NCBI RefSeq assembly: GCF_013177735.1
Contig: NZ_WOEZ01000071.1
Location: 1 to 40,983 of the forward strand
Direction of reading: 5' to 3'
Length of the DNA stretch: 40,983 nucleotides
Origin: Paraburkholderia elongata
GTDB taxonomy: Bacteria > Pseudomonadota > Gammaproteobacteria > Burkholderiales > Burkholderiaceae
The notes below the pieces were generated by a model, which worked only from the letters and a program-made list of their open reading frames with translations, was not told the origin of the DNA and did not search any database. Below, piece after piece: positions 8,651-16,792 of the stretch (positions are counted from its first letter, which is position 1; each line of letters begins with the position of its first letter). The position numbers and the translations under genes are program-made.

Positions 8651-9331
8651 ATGACCGACCACACACGCGAAACCAGCGCACCGCGCAACCCTTACGCCGG
8701 TGCTTATCCCGGCAACCTGTTTATGGTGGTCGCGCCTTCGGGCGCGGGCAAGTCGACGCTCGTGAACGCGCTGCTCGCCGGCGACAACGCGATTCGTCTA
8801 TCGATTTCGTACACGACGCGCCCGCCGCGTCCGAAGGAGCAGGACGGCGAGCACTATCACTTCACGGCGGTCGACGATTTCCTCACGCGTCACGCCGCTG
8901 GCGAGTTTCTGGAAAGCGCGGAAGTGCACGGCAACTACTACGCGACCTCGCGCTTGTGGATCGAAGAGCAGATGAAAAGCGGGCATGACGTGCTGCTCGA
9001 AATCGACTGGCAAGGCGCGCAGCAGGTGAAGAAACAGTTTCACAATGCAGTCGAAATTTTCATCTTGCCGCCGTCTCTCGATGCGCTCGAAGAGCGTTTG
9101 AAAAAGCGCGGCCAGGACGAGCCGAACGTGATCACGCGCCGTCTGCTCGCAGCCGGCAGCGAGATGGCGCACGCGGCCGAAGCGGAGTACGTCGTGATCA
9201 ACGACAACTTCGAGCGTGCGCTCGGCGAACTGCGGTGCCTCGTGGCCGCGACGCGTTCGCGCTTCGCCTCGCAATACGCGCGCCACACGCAGCTTTTCGT
9301 GCAGCTCGGAATCCACCTGCCACACGCGTGA
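8651..9331 (+). CDS. gmk: Guanylate kinase
   Basis: 226 residues. It phosphorylates GMP to GDP with ATP. The P-loop APSGAGKST lies at about 28-36. The GMP-binding part includes [19 protein letters not shown], and [12 protein letters not shown] follows near 120. The N-terminus is about 18 residues longer than in E. coli. GMP/GDP supply and the downstream rpoZ and spoT genes form the classic gmk-rpoZ-spoT order tied to (p)ppGpp metabolism. Confidence 0.97.
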   Translation: MTDHTRETSAPRNPYAGAYPGNLFMVVAPSGAGKSTLVNALLAGDNAIRLSISYTTRPPRPKEQDGEHYHFTAVDDFLTRHAAGEFLESAEVHGNYYATSRLWIEEQMKSGHDVLLEIDWQGAQQVKKQFHNAVEIFILPPSLDALEERLKKRGQDEPNVITRRLLAAGSEMAHAAEAEYVVINDNFERALGELRCLVAATRSRFASQYARHTQLFVQLGIHLPHA

Positions 9332-9391
9332 GCGCGGCGGTGGTTCGAGCACATAAGGTAGAATAAGCAACATACTGAGAAGGAACCCAAC

Positions 9392-9595
9392 ATGGCCCGC
9401 ATTACCGTCGAAGACTGCCTCAAACAGATCCCGAACCGTTTCGAACTTGCGCTTGCCGCAACCTATCGCGCGCGTCAGCTCGCTCAAGGTCACACGCCGA
9501 AGATCGAAAGCCGCGACAAGCCCACGGTCGTCGCACTGCGCGAAATCGCAGCAGGCCAGGTCGGCGTCGAAATGCTGAAGAAGGTGCCGGTTTAA
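9392..9595 (+). CDS. rpoZ: RNA polymerase omega subunit
   Basis: 67 residues. It begins [19 protein letters not shown] and includes [11 protein letters not shown], the conserved core of omega, which helps assemble beta' and forms a ppGpp site in Proteobacteria. The ribosome binding site is AAGGAACCCAAC before ATG. It is 60 nt after gmk and 108 nt before spoT. Confidence 0.97.
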
Positions 9596-9703
9596 GGCGC
9601 ACTGTTCCGTTTTCGATTGCCAGCATTTGCCACACCTATTTGCCACACGTAATTGCATCAACCTGCAGACCGGCGTCCAACCCTAACCGCTACGGAGGCG
9701 AAA

Positions 9704-12061
9704 ATGAGTGCTACCCCGCCCGCCGCCACGGAAGTGGAACACGACGCCGACTCGCCCTCGTCTGCACGGAAGTACATCGACGCGGTCCTCGAACAATCGT
9801 TTCGCCATCTGTTCGGGCCGACCGCCACGCCGGAGCAACCGCGCCGGCATGACGTCGTTTCGATCGCCAAGCTGACATCCGCTCTGTCCGGCTATTTGCA
9901 GCCGGAAGAGATCAAGGACGTCAAGGCGGCGTTCCATTTCAGCGACGAAGCCCACCTCGGCCAGTATCGCCAGAGCGGCGAGCCCTACATCACCCATCCT
10001 GTCGCCGTCGCGGAAATCTGCGCCGGCTGGAATCTCGACGCCCAGTCGATCATGGCGGCGCTGCTGCATGACGTGATGGAAGACCAGGGGGTGACCAAGG
10101 CCGAACTCGCCGAGCGATTCGGCGCGAAGGTCGCGGAACTGGTCGACGGGTTGTCGAAGCTGGACAAGATGGAGTTTCGCAATCGCGAAGAGGCGCAGGC
10201 GGAAAACTTCCGCAAGATGCTGCTCGCGATGGCGCGCGACGTCCGCGTGATTCTGGTGAAGCTCGCCGACCGGTTGCACAACATGCGCACACTGGGTGCG
10301 GTGCCGCATGAAAAGCGCCGCCGCGTGGCGCGCGAGACGCTGGACATCTACGCGCCGATCGCGCACCGGCTTGGCCTGAACAATACCTATCGCGAGCTGC
10401 AGGACCTGAGCTTCGCGAACTTCAACCCGCATCGCTACGCCACGCTCGAAAAAGCCGTCAAGGCCGCGCGCGGCAACCGGCGTGAAGTGGTCGGCAAGAT
10501 TCTGGAGTCGGTGCAGCGCGCGATTGCTGACGCGAAGCTCGACGCCGAAGTCACCGGCCGCGAGAAAACCATCTTCAGTATCTATAAGAAGATGCGCGAC
10601 AAGCAGTTGTCGTTCTCGCAGGTGCTCGACGTGTACGGCTTCCGCGTGGTGGTCGAAAGTGCGCTCGAGTGCTACACCTGCATCGGCGCGCTGCATGCGC
10701 TCTACAAGCCGGTGCCGGGCAAGTTCAAGGATTACATCGCGATCCCAAAGGTGAACGGCTATCAATCGCTGCACACCACGCTCGTCGGCCCGTTCGGCGC
10801 ACCGATCGAGTTCCAGGTGCGCACGCGCAAGATGCACGAGATTGCAGAAGCGGGCGTCGCTGCGCACTGGTTGTACAAGAACGGCGGCGCGGATCTGAAC
10901 GATGTGCAGAAACGCGCGCACCAGTGGCTCAAGTCGCTGCTCGACATTCAGAGCGAAGCGGGCGATTCGAGCGAATTCCTGGAACACGTCAAAATCGATC
11001 TGTTCCCGGACGCGGTCTACGTGTTCACGCCGAAGTCGAAGATCATGGCGCTGCCGCGCGGCGCCACCGCGCTCGACTTCGCGTATTCGATCCACAGCGA
11101 CTTGGGCAACCAGTGCGTCGCAGTCAAGATCAATAACGAACTGCTGCCGCTGCGCACCGAGCTGAAGAGCGGCGACATTGTTGAAGTGATTACGGCGCCG
11201 TATTCGAAGCCGAATCCGGCCTGGCTCGGTTTCGTGCGCACCGGCAAGGCGCGTTCGGCGATCCGCCATTATCTGAAGACGATGCGGTTGAACGAGTCTG
11301 TCCAGCTCGGCGAGCGTCTCGTCGACCAGGCGCTGAAGGGTTATGGGCTGGCGTTGTCGGACGTGACGCCGGAAGCGTGGGAAAAGCTCGTGCAGTGGAC
11401 GGGCAACAAGAACCGTCAGGAAATCTTCGCAGATATCGGTCTCGGTCGGCGTGTCGCCGCGGTCATGGCCAAGCGTATCGAAGTGCTGATGAGTGGCCGC
11501 GACGCCGACGACGACGGCTCGCGTTCCGACGGCACAGGGCCGCATGCGCCGCCGGTCGTCATCACCGGCACTGAAGGCATGTCGGTGCAGTTGTCCGCGT
11601 GCTGCCGTCCGATTCCGGGCGACGACATCATGGGCTACATCGGCATCGGCCTCGGCATGGCAATTCACACCACGGATTGCCGTGTCGCGCAGCGTATCCA
11701 CCGGCGAGATCCGGGCCGCTGGATCGACGTGGCATGGGCGCCGCAGCCGGGTCGTCTGTTCGACGTCGCGGTGAAGGTGCTGGTCAAGAACACCAAGGGC
11801 GTGTTCGCCCGCGTGGCTGCCGACATCACCTCGGCGGATGCGAACATCGTCCACATCGCGATGGACGAAGACCTCTCGCAGGAATCCACGGTGCTGCGCT
11901 TCGTGATCCAGGTTAGCGATCGCGTCCATCTCGCCAACGTCATGCGCCGCGTGCGTACGAATCCGGACGTGATGCGCATTGCACGCGAGCGGCCGAGCGA
12001 GGAGGGGCATCACCGTCACGACGGTGGGATGCGGATCGACCGCGAGCGGGCGGATTACTGA
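9704..12061 (+). CDS. spoT: Bifunctional (p)ppGpp synthetase/hydrolase
   Basis: 785 residues from the ATG at 9704, which has ACGGAGGCGAAA directly before it; the frame is open 17 codons further upstream without such a site. The HD hydrolase domain is intact (ITHP near residue 103, LLHDVMED near 120-127, LADRLHNMRTL), and so is the synthetase domain (SIYKKMRDK, DVYGFRVVVE, NGYQSLHTT, EFQVRTRKMHE). A TGS domain (LFPDAVYVFTPK onward), a conserved Cys-containing segment (SACCRPIPGDDIMGY) and a C-terminal ACT domain follow. Retention of both catalytic sites fits SpoT/Rsh rather than RelA. Its position after gmk-rpoZ supports the name spoT. Confidence 0.96.
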   Translation: MSATPPAATEVEHDADSPSSARKYIDAVLEQSFRHLFGPTATPEQPRRHDVVSIAKLTSALSGYLQPEEIKDVKAAFHFSDEAHLGQYRQSGEPYITHPVAVAEICAGWNLDAQSIMAALLHDVMEDQGVTKAELAERFGAKVAELVDGLSKLDKMEFRNREEAQAENFRKMLLAMARDVRVILVKLADRLHNMRTLGAVPHEKRRRVARETLDIYAPIAHRLGLNNTYRELQDLSFANFNPHRYATLEKAVKAARGNRREVVGKILESVQRAIADAKLDAEVTGREKTIFSIYKKMRDKQLSFSQVLDVYGFRVVVESALECYTCIGALHALYKPVPGKFKDYIAIPKVNGYQSLHTTLVGPFGAPIEFQVRTRKMHEIAEAGVAAHWLYKNGGADLNDVQKRAHQWLKSLLDIQSEAGDSSEFLEHVKIDLFPDAVYVFTPKSKIMALPRGATALDFAYSIHSDLGNQCVAVKINNELLPLRTELKSGDIVEVITAPYSKPNPAWLGFVRTGKARSAIRHYLKTMRLNESVQLGERLVDQALKGYGLALSDVTPEAWEKLVQWTGNKNRQEIFADIGLGRRVAAVMAKRIEVLMSGRDADDDGSRSDGTGPHAPPVVITGTEGMSVQLSACCRPIPGDDIMGYIGIGLGMAIHTTDCRVAQRIHRRDPGRWIDVAWAPQPGRLFDVAVKVLVKNTKGVFARVAADITSADANIVHIAMDEDLSQESTVLRFVIQVSDRVHLANVMRRVRTNPDVMRIARERPSEEGHHRHDGGMRIDRERADY

Positions 12062-12111
12062 TCTGACGGCTGGCTGAGTCTGCTCGACGACGTGGACGTC
12101 TGGTCGCCTCG

Positions 12112-12130
12112 GGCCGCTACATGCGGCCTT
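12112..12130 (+). terminator. Weak terminator-like hairpin after spoT
   Basis: GGCCGC (12112-12117), loop TACAT, GCGGCC (12123-12128), then TT and mixed bases. It lies 50 nt past the spoT stop. The U-tract is poor, so it may be only a transcript-end hairpin. Confidence 0.35.
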
Positions 12131-12190
12131 CGTCGAATCTGAACGCACTCGCCACCAGCAAGTCTCACCTGTTCTTCAGGGAGTGCGTTT

Positions 12191-12679
12191 ATGAACGTAG
12201 CTGACCTCACCGGCGTGGCGCTCGATTATTGGGTCGCCCGCAGCCTGCACGACTTCGTGCGCGAAATCTACTTTACCGACAGCGGCGAAACCGTCTCCAT
12301 CCGCGGCAATGACCGTGGCCGCCCGTGGGACGGCCGTTTTACGCCGTCCACGTCATGGGAAGCGGCAGCCGCGGTGCTCGAGCGCGCACAACGGCTGGAG
12401 GTGCGTGAGCGGACGTACCGTGGCGCGGCACATTGCATCGCGGAATTCGAAGGTGGCCGTCGAACAGTGGAAGGGCGGGGAAACTCGTTGCGGGTCGCGC
12501 TGCTGCGGGCGTTCGTCGAAAGTCGCTTCGGCGATAGCGTGGACGATGTGTTGCAGCAGGCGCAGGCGGTCACTGGCGAGCGTGCGCAGCCGATCGGCGA
12601 GGAATCGGTGGGAAGTTCATTCGAAGATATGCCGAATCCCGACGGGCAGATCGGTGATATTCAGTCGGAGCCGCGATAA
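12191..12679 (+). CDS. DUF2591-like protein, 162 aa
   Basis: It starts MNVADLTGVALDYWVARS, the characteristic opening of the DUF2591 family (related to phage NinX), in which a short N-terminal region is followed by TPSTSWEAAAAVLER and a C-terminal helical part with LRVALLRAFVESRFGD. The role of these proteins is not established. The ribosome binding site is AGGGAGTGCGTTT before ATG. The last 35 residues are acidic and low in predicted structure. It lies between spoT and the tRNA-Arg pair and ends 80 nt before a strong palindromic terminator. Confidence 0.8.
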   Translation: MNVADLTGVALDYWVARSLHDFVREIYFTDSGETVSIRGNDRGRPWDGRFTPSTSWEAAAAVLERAQRLEVRERTYRGAAHCIAEFEGGRRTVEGRGNSLRVALLRAFVESRFGDSVDDVLQQAQAVTGERAQPIGEESVGSSFEDMPNPDGQIGDIQSEPR

Positions 12680-12758
12680 GTGTCGTGACGCCGCCGCGGC
12701 ATTCAAGCCTGGTGGGCGCGTAAGCGCTGAAGCACCAGCAAAACGGTGACGCAAAAAC

Positions 12759-12786
12759 AAAGGGCCTTCCGATCGGAAGGCCCTTT
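12759..12786. terminator. Bidirectional terminator between DUF2591-like gene and tRNA-Arg
   Basis: A perfect 28-bp palindrome; each arm is AAAGGGCCTTCCGA. It ends both the plus-strand gene at 12679 and the minus-strand tRNA whose 3' end is at 12792. Confidence 0.85.
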
Positions 12787-12791
12787 ATAGG

Positions 12792-12868
12792 TGGTGCGGC
12801 TGGCAGGATTCGAACCCACGACCCCTTGGTTCGTAGCCAAGTACTCTATCCAACTGAGCTACAGCCGC
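12792..12868 (-). tRNA. tRNA-Arg(ACG), copy 2 of tandem pair
   Basis: 77 nt with acceptor GCGGCTG/CAGCCGC, anticodon arm CTTGG-CTACGAA-CCAAG (anticodon ACG), T arm GGTTCGAATCC and encoded CCA. It is identical over its whole length to the copy at 12958-13034. In transcription order this is the second gene. Confidence 0.97.
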
Positions 12869-12926
12869 ACGCTAAACAGGTGACGCTAATTTCAACGAAA
12901 CTGCGATGAAACCGGAGTAAAACATA

Positions 12927-12948
12927 GGGCCTCCCCGGAGGGAGGCCC
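12927..12948 (-). terminator. Hairpin between the two tRNA-Arg genes
   Basis: GGGCCTCC (12927-12934) pairs with GGAGGCCC (12941-12948) around a 6-nt loop, 10 nt beyond the 3' end of the upstream tRNA-Arg. It resembles the terminator after the other copy, so each tRNA may be a separate transcript, or this may be a processing hairpin. Confidence 0.6.
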
Positions 12949-12957
12949 TCGAATAAG

Positions 12958-13034
12958 TGGTGCGGCTGGCAGGATTCGAACCCACGACCCCTTGGTTCGT
13001 AGCCAAGTACTCTATCCAACTGAGCTACAGCCGC
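12958..13034 (-). tRNA. tRNA-Arg(ACG), copy 1 of tandem pair
   Basis: 77 nt, the same as the copy at 12792-12868: anticodon loop CTACGAA, encoded CCA. It is divergent from greB, with about 120 bp between the two starts. Confidence 0.97.
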
Positions 13035-13154
13035 ACGCAGAAACGAGATTATAGCAAAGGTTTTGAAAAAGGGAAGCATGTAATTGCGATTTGTCTCATT
13101 GCGCTGATCGTGTACCCTTGATAGGCAGTCGCTTGCTGCAGTTAATGGACCATC

Positions 13155-13724
13155 ATGAACAAGGCCTTTGTCAAAGAGTCGAGTGAAGAGAATGACGACG
13201 ACCTCGACGTCGCCCAGCCCGAAATCCCCCCGGGTACGAAAAACTACATCACGCCCGCCGGTCACCGGCGTATGCGCGATGAACTGCTGCATCTGATCGA
13301 TGTCGAGCGGCCGGAGGTGGTCAGACTGGTGTCGTGGGCGGCCTCGAACGGCGACCGCTCGGAAAACGGCGATTACATCTATGGCAAACGCCGTCTGCGA
13401 GAAATCGATCGTCGGATCCGCTTTCTGACCAAGCGCCTCGACATCGCCGAAGTGGTCGACAGCAGCAAACAGGAAAACGTCGATCAGGTTTTCTTCGGTG
13501 CGACCGTCGAGTACGCGACGGAAGACGGCGAGGTGCATACCCTGACGATTGTCGGCGTCGATGAGGTCGATCTGGATGTCGGCCATGTGAGTTGGATCTC
13601 GCCGATCGCGCGGGCGCTGCTCAAGGCGAAAATCGGCGATACGGTGACGTTGTACACCCCGGCTGGCCCGCAGCCGATCGACATACTGGACGTCAAGTAT
13701 CCGCTGCCTGATACCGGCGGCTAG
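13155..13724 (+). CDS. greB: Transcription elongation factor GreB
   Basis: 189 residues. The GreA/GreB coiled-coil domain (about 30-100) has the acidic tip SNGDRSENGDYIYGKRRLRE, which enters the RNA polymerase secondary channel and stimulates cleavage of backtracked RNA. The C-terminal FKBP-like domain (about 110-189) includes SPIARALLKAKIGDTV. A 28-residue acidic N-terminal extension (EENDDDLDVAQPE) is longer than in E. coli. GYI/KRR features favour GreB over GreA. Confidence 0.94.
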   Translation: MNKAFVKESSEENDDDLDVAQPEIPPGTKNYITPAGHRRMRDELLHLIDVERPEVVRLVSWAASNGDRSENGDYIYGKRRLREIDRRIRFLTKRLDIAEVVDSSKQENVDQVFFGATVEYATEDGEVHTLTIVGVDEVDLDVGHVSWISPIARALLKAKIGDTVTLYTPAGPQPIDILDVKYPLPDTGG

Positions 13725-13769
13725 GCCAACGCATTAGCGTGTCGGATGAGGCGGGCGAGGCTGCCCGGT

Positions 13770-14067
13770 TCAGGCTGTTTCGACGCAATCGCCGGCACTC
13801 GGATCGAAACAATCGCGCGCGGCGGCGTCGGCCAGCAGGGCGTGGACCTGACCCAGCGTGCCGTTGCGCTTCCATTGCAGGTATCTCGCGTAGCAGGTCT
13901 GTTGCGGCGGAAAGTGTGCGGGGAGGTACATCCAGCGTTCGCCGGTGCGTTCGATCCACAGGATCGCATCCATTACGGCGCGCGAATCGGTGGCCGGCCG
14001 GCCGCTGATCTGTGTTCGGGAACAAGTGTTCGATTCGCTCCCATTCGGCGTCTGACAGCCGGTCCAT
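13770..14067 (-). pseudogene. Frameshifted IS5-type transposase N-terminal-like gene
   Basis: AGGAGAACGAG precedes an ATG at 14067 that opens MDRLSDAEWERIEHLFP, the start of the DUF4096/IS5-type transposase N-terminal domain. Near 14010-14030 the family pattern jumps to another frame: GRPATDSRAVMDAILWIERT, then a GERWMYLPAHFPPQQTCYARYLQW segment, ending at 13770. No DDE catalytic part follows, so this is either a decayed insertion sequence or a degraded copy of the short transposase-domain proteins common in Burkholderia. It sits between greB and the porin. Confidence 0.75.
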
Positions 14068-14103
14068 CTCGTTCTCCTCTGCAAAGCGTGCTTACGGTGC
14101 GGA

Positions 14104-14130
14104 ATAAAAAAGGCGCCGCGAACGGCGCCT
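14104..14130 (-). terminator. Porin terminator
   Basis: Read on the minus strand: AGGCGCCG, tetraloop TTCG, CGGCGCCT, then T6. A textbook UUCG-capped rho-independent terminator, 28 nt past the porin stop. Confidence 0.93.
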
Positions 14131-14157
14131 TCGATACTGCGGGTGCTGCGAGCTGCT

Positions 14158-15288
14158 TTAGAAGCGGTGACGCAGACCTGCGGTCACAGCGACCTGGCTG
14201 TTCGTCGACGACGCAGCGCCCAAGCCGTTGATGTTCGCATCCACGCCCGAACCTTCGTTTACGCGCTGATACACACCCTGCAGGTACACATCCGTGCGCT
14301 TCGACAGCGCGTAGTCCGTTTGCAGGTTGAACTGGTTGTAGTTCGGACGCACACCGTTCAGGCTTGCGCGCGTGTAGGTGTACGAACCCGCCACGCTCAC
14401 TGCCGGCGTGAGGGCATAGCGGCCATTCACTTCGAAGTTCTGGAAGTGAGCGCTGTTGCTCGGCAGGGAGACGGCGGCTGCGGTACCCGCTGCAGCTGTG
14501 CTGATGCTGGTCAGGCCGCTCAGGTTGGTTTGCGTGTACAGGAGGCCAGCCGTTGCCGGGCCGAACGTGTAGTTCGCGCCCACCCCCCAGGTTTGCTGAC
14601 GCTTTGCTCCGAACGTGAAGTCGTCCGACACTGCGCCGTTACTGTTCGCCGTGCCGCTGCCGTTCAGCTGCATAAACGCTGCTGCGACGTTCAGGCCGCC
14701 CCAGTTATACGTTCCACCAACGCTGTATGCGCGGTTGTTCGCAAAGCTGCCAGCCTGGTTCGAGAAGCCGTACATCGCGCCGCCCTTGAAGCCGCCGTAG
14801 TTCGCGCTGGTGTACTTGACCGAGTTGTTGACGCGGAACGAGTTGTTCAGGTTGTCGTTATCGAACGGGTGGGCGAACTGCGTGCCGCCATATTGCGTGC
14901 CCGTCAGGGACAGCGGGCCGACGAAGTCCACCATGCTGTCATATTGACGGCCGAGGGTCACAGCGCCGAACTGGTCGCTTGCCAGACCCACGAATGCCTG
15001 ACGGCCGAACTCACGGCCCTTTTGGCCCAGCGTGCCGTTGGCGATGCTGAAGCCATTTTCCAACGTGAAGATGGCCTTGAGACCGCCGCCCAGATCTTCA
15101 GAGCCGCGCAGGCCCCAACGGCTGCCGTTGACGGAACCGCTCGTTTCTTGCCAGTTGCTGTGGCCGTGCTGGTTATTCGTATAGGTGATGCCGGCGTCGA
15201 TCAAGCCATACAGCGTGACGCTGCTTTGGGCATGTGCCGCCGTTGCAAAAACGCCCGTGAGGGCCGCGACCATGAGGGTCTTTTTCAT
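14158..15288 (-). CDS. Gram-negative trimeric porin (OmpC/Porin_4 type)
   Basis: 376 residues from the ATG at 15288, chosen because CGGAGTTACAAG lies just upstream and a signal peptide follows at once (MKKTLMVAALTGVFATAAHA, cut before QSS). The mature part begins SSVTLYGLIDAGITY and has GSRWGLRGSEDLGGGL, both hallmarks of Burkholderia/Neisseria 16-strand porins. It ends in GLRHRF, with the C-terminal Phe needed for BAM recognition. It forms a diffusion channel in the outer membrane. It is monocistronic with its own terminator. The ~370-nt region upstream holds no gene. Confidence 0.95.
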   Translation of the reverse strand: MKKTLMVAALTGVFATAAHAQSSVTLYGLIDAGITYTNNQHGHSNWQETSGSVNGSRWGLRGSEDLGGGLKAIFTLENGFSIANGTLGQKGREFGRQAFVGLASDQFGAVTLGRQYDSMVDFVGPLSLTGTQYGGTQFAHPFDNDNLNNSFRVNNSVKYTSANYGGFKGGAMYGFSNQAGSFANNRAYSVGGTYNWGGLNVAAAFMQLNGSGTANSNGAVSDDFTFGAKRQQTWGVGANYTFGPATAGLLYTQTNLSGLTSISTAAAGTAAAVSLPSNSAHFQNFEVNGRYALTPAVSVAGSYTYTRASLNGVRPNYNQFNLQTDYALSKRTDVYLQGVYQRVNEGSGVDANINGLGAASSTNSQVAVTAGLRHRF

Positions 15289-15657
15289 CTTGTAACTCCG
15301 AGAGCGAGAGTGGGTTTTGAACCCAGGCTTAAGGAGACCTTCACGCGGGCGCTGCGAGAGGCGAAATCCGCATGAGAAGCGCGCTGTACTCCTGGCGCGC
15401 CGGTTTCCGATTACGCAGAGTGTAGAGAGACGCTCGCAAAGCGGACGTTCCGATTTTCGCAATAAAGTATTACTGGATGTGAAACGATAAGCGAATGCCG
15501 TTTAAGCCTTGCTGATAAAGGCTTGCAGCGTTATTGAGGGGGAGTGGGAAGCGAGCCAGCGCGAATCGCGTTGCTCATTTGCGACAGTAACCGATGCAAA
15601 AAAACAACGCGATAAGTCGTAAAAAACGATTGTTGTCGCTATAGCAATAGATGGTTG
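15289..15657. other. Non-coding upstream region of the porin
   Basis: I see no convincing gene in these 370 bases. The stretch must hold the minus-strand porin promoter and leader, but no clear -35/-10 pair stands out. It contains an imperfect GCCTTGCTGATAAAGGC inverted repeat at about 15506-15522 and an AT-rich stretch at 15590-15657. Confidence 0.5.
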
Positions 15658-15677
15658 TCGATTATGTGAATAATCGA
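15658..15677. promoter_or_regulatory. Operator-like inverted repeat upstream of candidate sRNA
   Basis: TCGATTAT (15658-15665), GTGA, ATAATCGA (15670-15677): perfect 8-bp arms. Its centre is about 37 nt before the inferred start of the RNA, over the expected -35 position, where no good -35 hexamer is present. The placement suggests a regulator that represses, or that replaces the -35 contact. The regulator is not identifiable. Confidence 0.5.
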
Positions 15678-15692
15678 TATCGTCCAAGCCGC

Positions 15693-15698
15693 TATACT
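15693..15698 (+). promoter_or_regulatory. -10 box TATACT for candidate sRNA
   Basis: TATACT matches the sigma-70 -10 consensus at five of six positions and lies 6 nt before the three-hairpin RNA region. A matching -35 is lacking, in line with an activator or other factor acting at the adjacent inverted repeat. Confidence 0.5.
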
Positions 15699-15703
15699 GA
15701 AAT

Positions 15704-15789
15704 CCCTGCTTTCCGAAGCAGACTTTTTCGTTGACGAAAAAGATCTCCAAACCTTTGTCGGCGCGACTTCCCAGTCGCGCTTTTTTTTT
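15704..15789 (+). ncRNA. Candidate small RNA, three hairpins plus U-tract
   Basis: Three consecutive perfect stem-loops: CTGCTT-TCCG-AAGCAG (15706-15721); CTTTTTCG-TTGA-CGAAAAAG (15723-15742); and GCGCGACT-TCCC-AGTCGCGC (15761-15780) followed by T9 (15781-15789). The last is a strong rho-independent terminator on the plus strand with no plus-strand gene before it. A single-stranded linker (15743-15760, AGATCTCCAAACCTTTGT) would be free to pair with targets. Size about 85 nt. A TATACT box and an inverted repeat lie just upstream. Structure and signals are seen directly; that it is transcribed and regulatory is inference. I cannot assign it to a known RNA family. Confidence 0.7.
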
Positions 15790-15820
15790 CGCCCGCCGGT
15801 TGCGGATTCGCGGACGTCAG

Positions 15821-16066
15821 TCAGTGCGCCGGTGCAGCGCTGTCTACGTCGCTCCAGTCGGCCACCGGGATGCTCCAGTCTTCCATGACATAGTGGCGCG
15901 CGTCCATGGGGGACGACAGCAGGTTTTGCCAGTGGTCCCCGTGCCACATAGGATCAAATTCGAAGGCCGAAGGGGACGCGGCGGTCGGACCGGATTGAGC
16001 GGGAACCGTCTTTATCTGCGATTGCGTGAGCCAGATGACGAGGCGGCGGAATTCATTGAACAGCAT
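15821..16066 (-). CDS. Hypothetical protein, 81 aa
   Basis: The ATG at 16066 is preceded by AGGAGATCGCC, a strong site. An in-frame ATG ten codons upstream lacks one. The protein begins MLFNEFRRLVIWLTQSQIKT and has many Trp and His residues (for example PMWHGDHWQNLL and HYVMEDWSIPVADW), an unusual composition for a chance frame. It has no signal peptide. No function recognised. It converges with the candidate small RNA, whose terminator lies 32 nt from this stop. Confidence 0.65.
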   Translation of the reverse strand: MLFNEFRRLVIWLTQSQIKTVPAQSGPTAASPSAFEFDPMWHGDHWQNLLSSPMDARHYVMEDWSIPVADWSDVDSAAPAH

Positions 16067-16343
16067 GGCGATCTCCTGACGCGCATTACTTCTCACTACT
16101 GATTTCCATCATGCTGCCATGAGTGCAGCGCAACAACTCGGACAAACACTTACTAAAAAAATATCTTGTTACATATTCTTGCCACTATGCAGAAGTTTTT
16201 CCCGATACCGGCCGTATCTGGCATTGAGTAAGTAATATTGACGTGAAGGGTTGTTCAGTTTTCGTCGAATATGCTGTCGTGATTTTTGATTCATCTGACA
16301 TTGGGTTATCGTGCCGCGTACCAAGGACATATGAAAAATTTAC

Positions 16344-16373
16344 TTGACGTTGATTCTTCGTTCCTCGTATAAC
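16344..16373 (+). promoter_or_regulatory. Sigma-70 promoter of the cold-shock gene
   Basis: -35 TTGACG (16344-16349), 18-bp spacer, -10 TATAAC (16368-16373). The predicted start near 16380 gives a leader of about 128 nt before the ATG at 16508, a typical length for cold-shock mRNAs with temperature-dependent leader structure. Confidence 0.75.
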
Positions 16374-16507
16374 GGCAATGCTGAATTTCAATTGTCAGAT
16401 CTGGGAGAGCAGGGCCTTCAGAAATGCTCGATCGCAGATGAAATGGCCATGAAATGCAGCTTGAGGGCAATGCCCGATTTTGATAAATCATCGAGGAAAA
16501 CTGGAAT

Positions 16508-16711
16508 ATGGAAACTGGTATCGTCAAATGGTTCAACGATGCTAAGGGCTTTGGCTTCATTACATCGGATTCGGGTGGCGAAGACCTGTTCGCGCACTTT
16601 TCGGAGATCCGCTCTGAAGGCTTCAAGTCGCTGAAGGAAAGCCAGCGCGTTTCCTTCGAGGTCAAGACTGGCCCGAAGGGCAAGCAAGCGGCGAACATCC
16701 AGCCGCTGTAA
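16508..16711 (+). CDS. CspA-family cold shock protein
   Basis: 67 residues, a single cold-shock domain. It begins [18 protein letters not shown] with RNP1 (KGFGFI) and then RNP2-like DLFAHF. These proteins bind single-stranded RNA and DNA and melt RNA structure. GAGGAAAACTGGAAT precedes the ATG. It is monocistronic, with a sigma-70 promoter 130 nt upstream, a long leader, and a terminator 54 nt downstream. Which csp paralogue it is cannot be told. Confidence 0.95.
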   Translation: METGIVKWFNDAKGFGFITSDSGGEDLFAHFSEIRSEGFKSLKESQRVSFEVKTGPKGKQAANIQPL

Positions 16712-16764
16712 GTCACCCTGTGCTGCTCCGCGTGTGTCGCCGGGTAGCCTGATCGCCAAAAAAC

Positions 16765-16792
16765 GCCTTCGCGAGACGCGAAGGCTTTTTTT
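16765..16792 (+). terminator. Cold-shock gene terminator
   Basis: Stem GCCTTCGCG (16765-16773), loop AGA, CGCGAAGGC (16777-16785), then T7. Confidence 0.93.

Noticed and set aside
9683..12148. 821-codon minus-strand open frame opposite spoT
   Set aside because: Composition (His, Arg, Asp, Val) and full overlap with spoT show it is a shadow; no start signal.
15655..15660. TTGTCG as the -35 of the small-RNA promoter
   Set aside because: It lies 32 nt before the TATACT box, too far for a sigma-70 pair.
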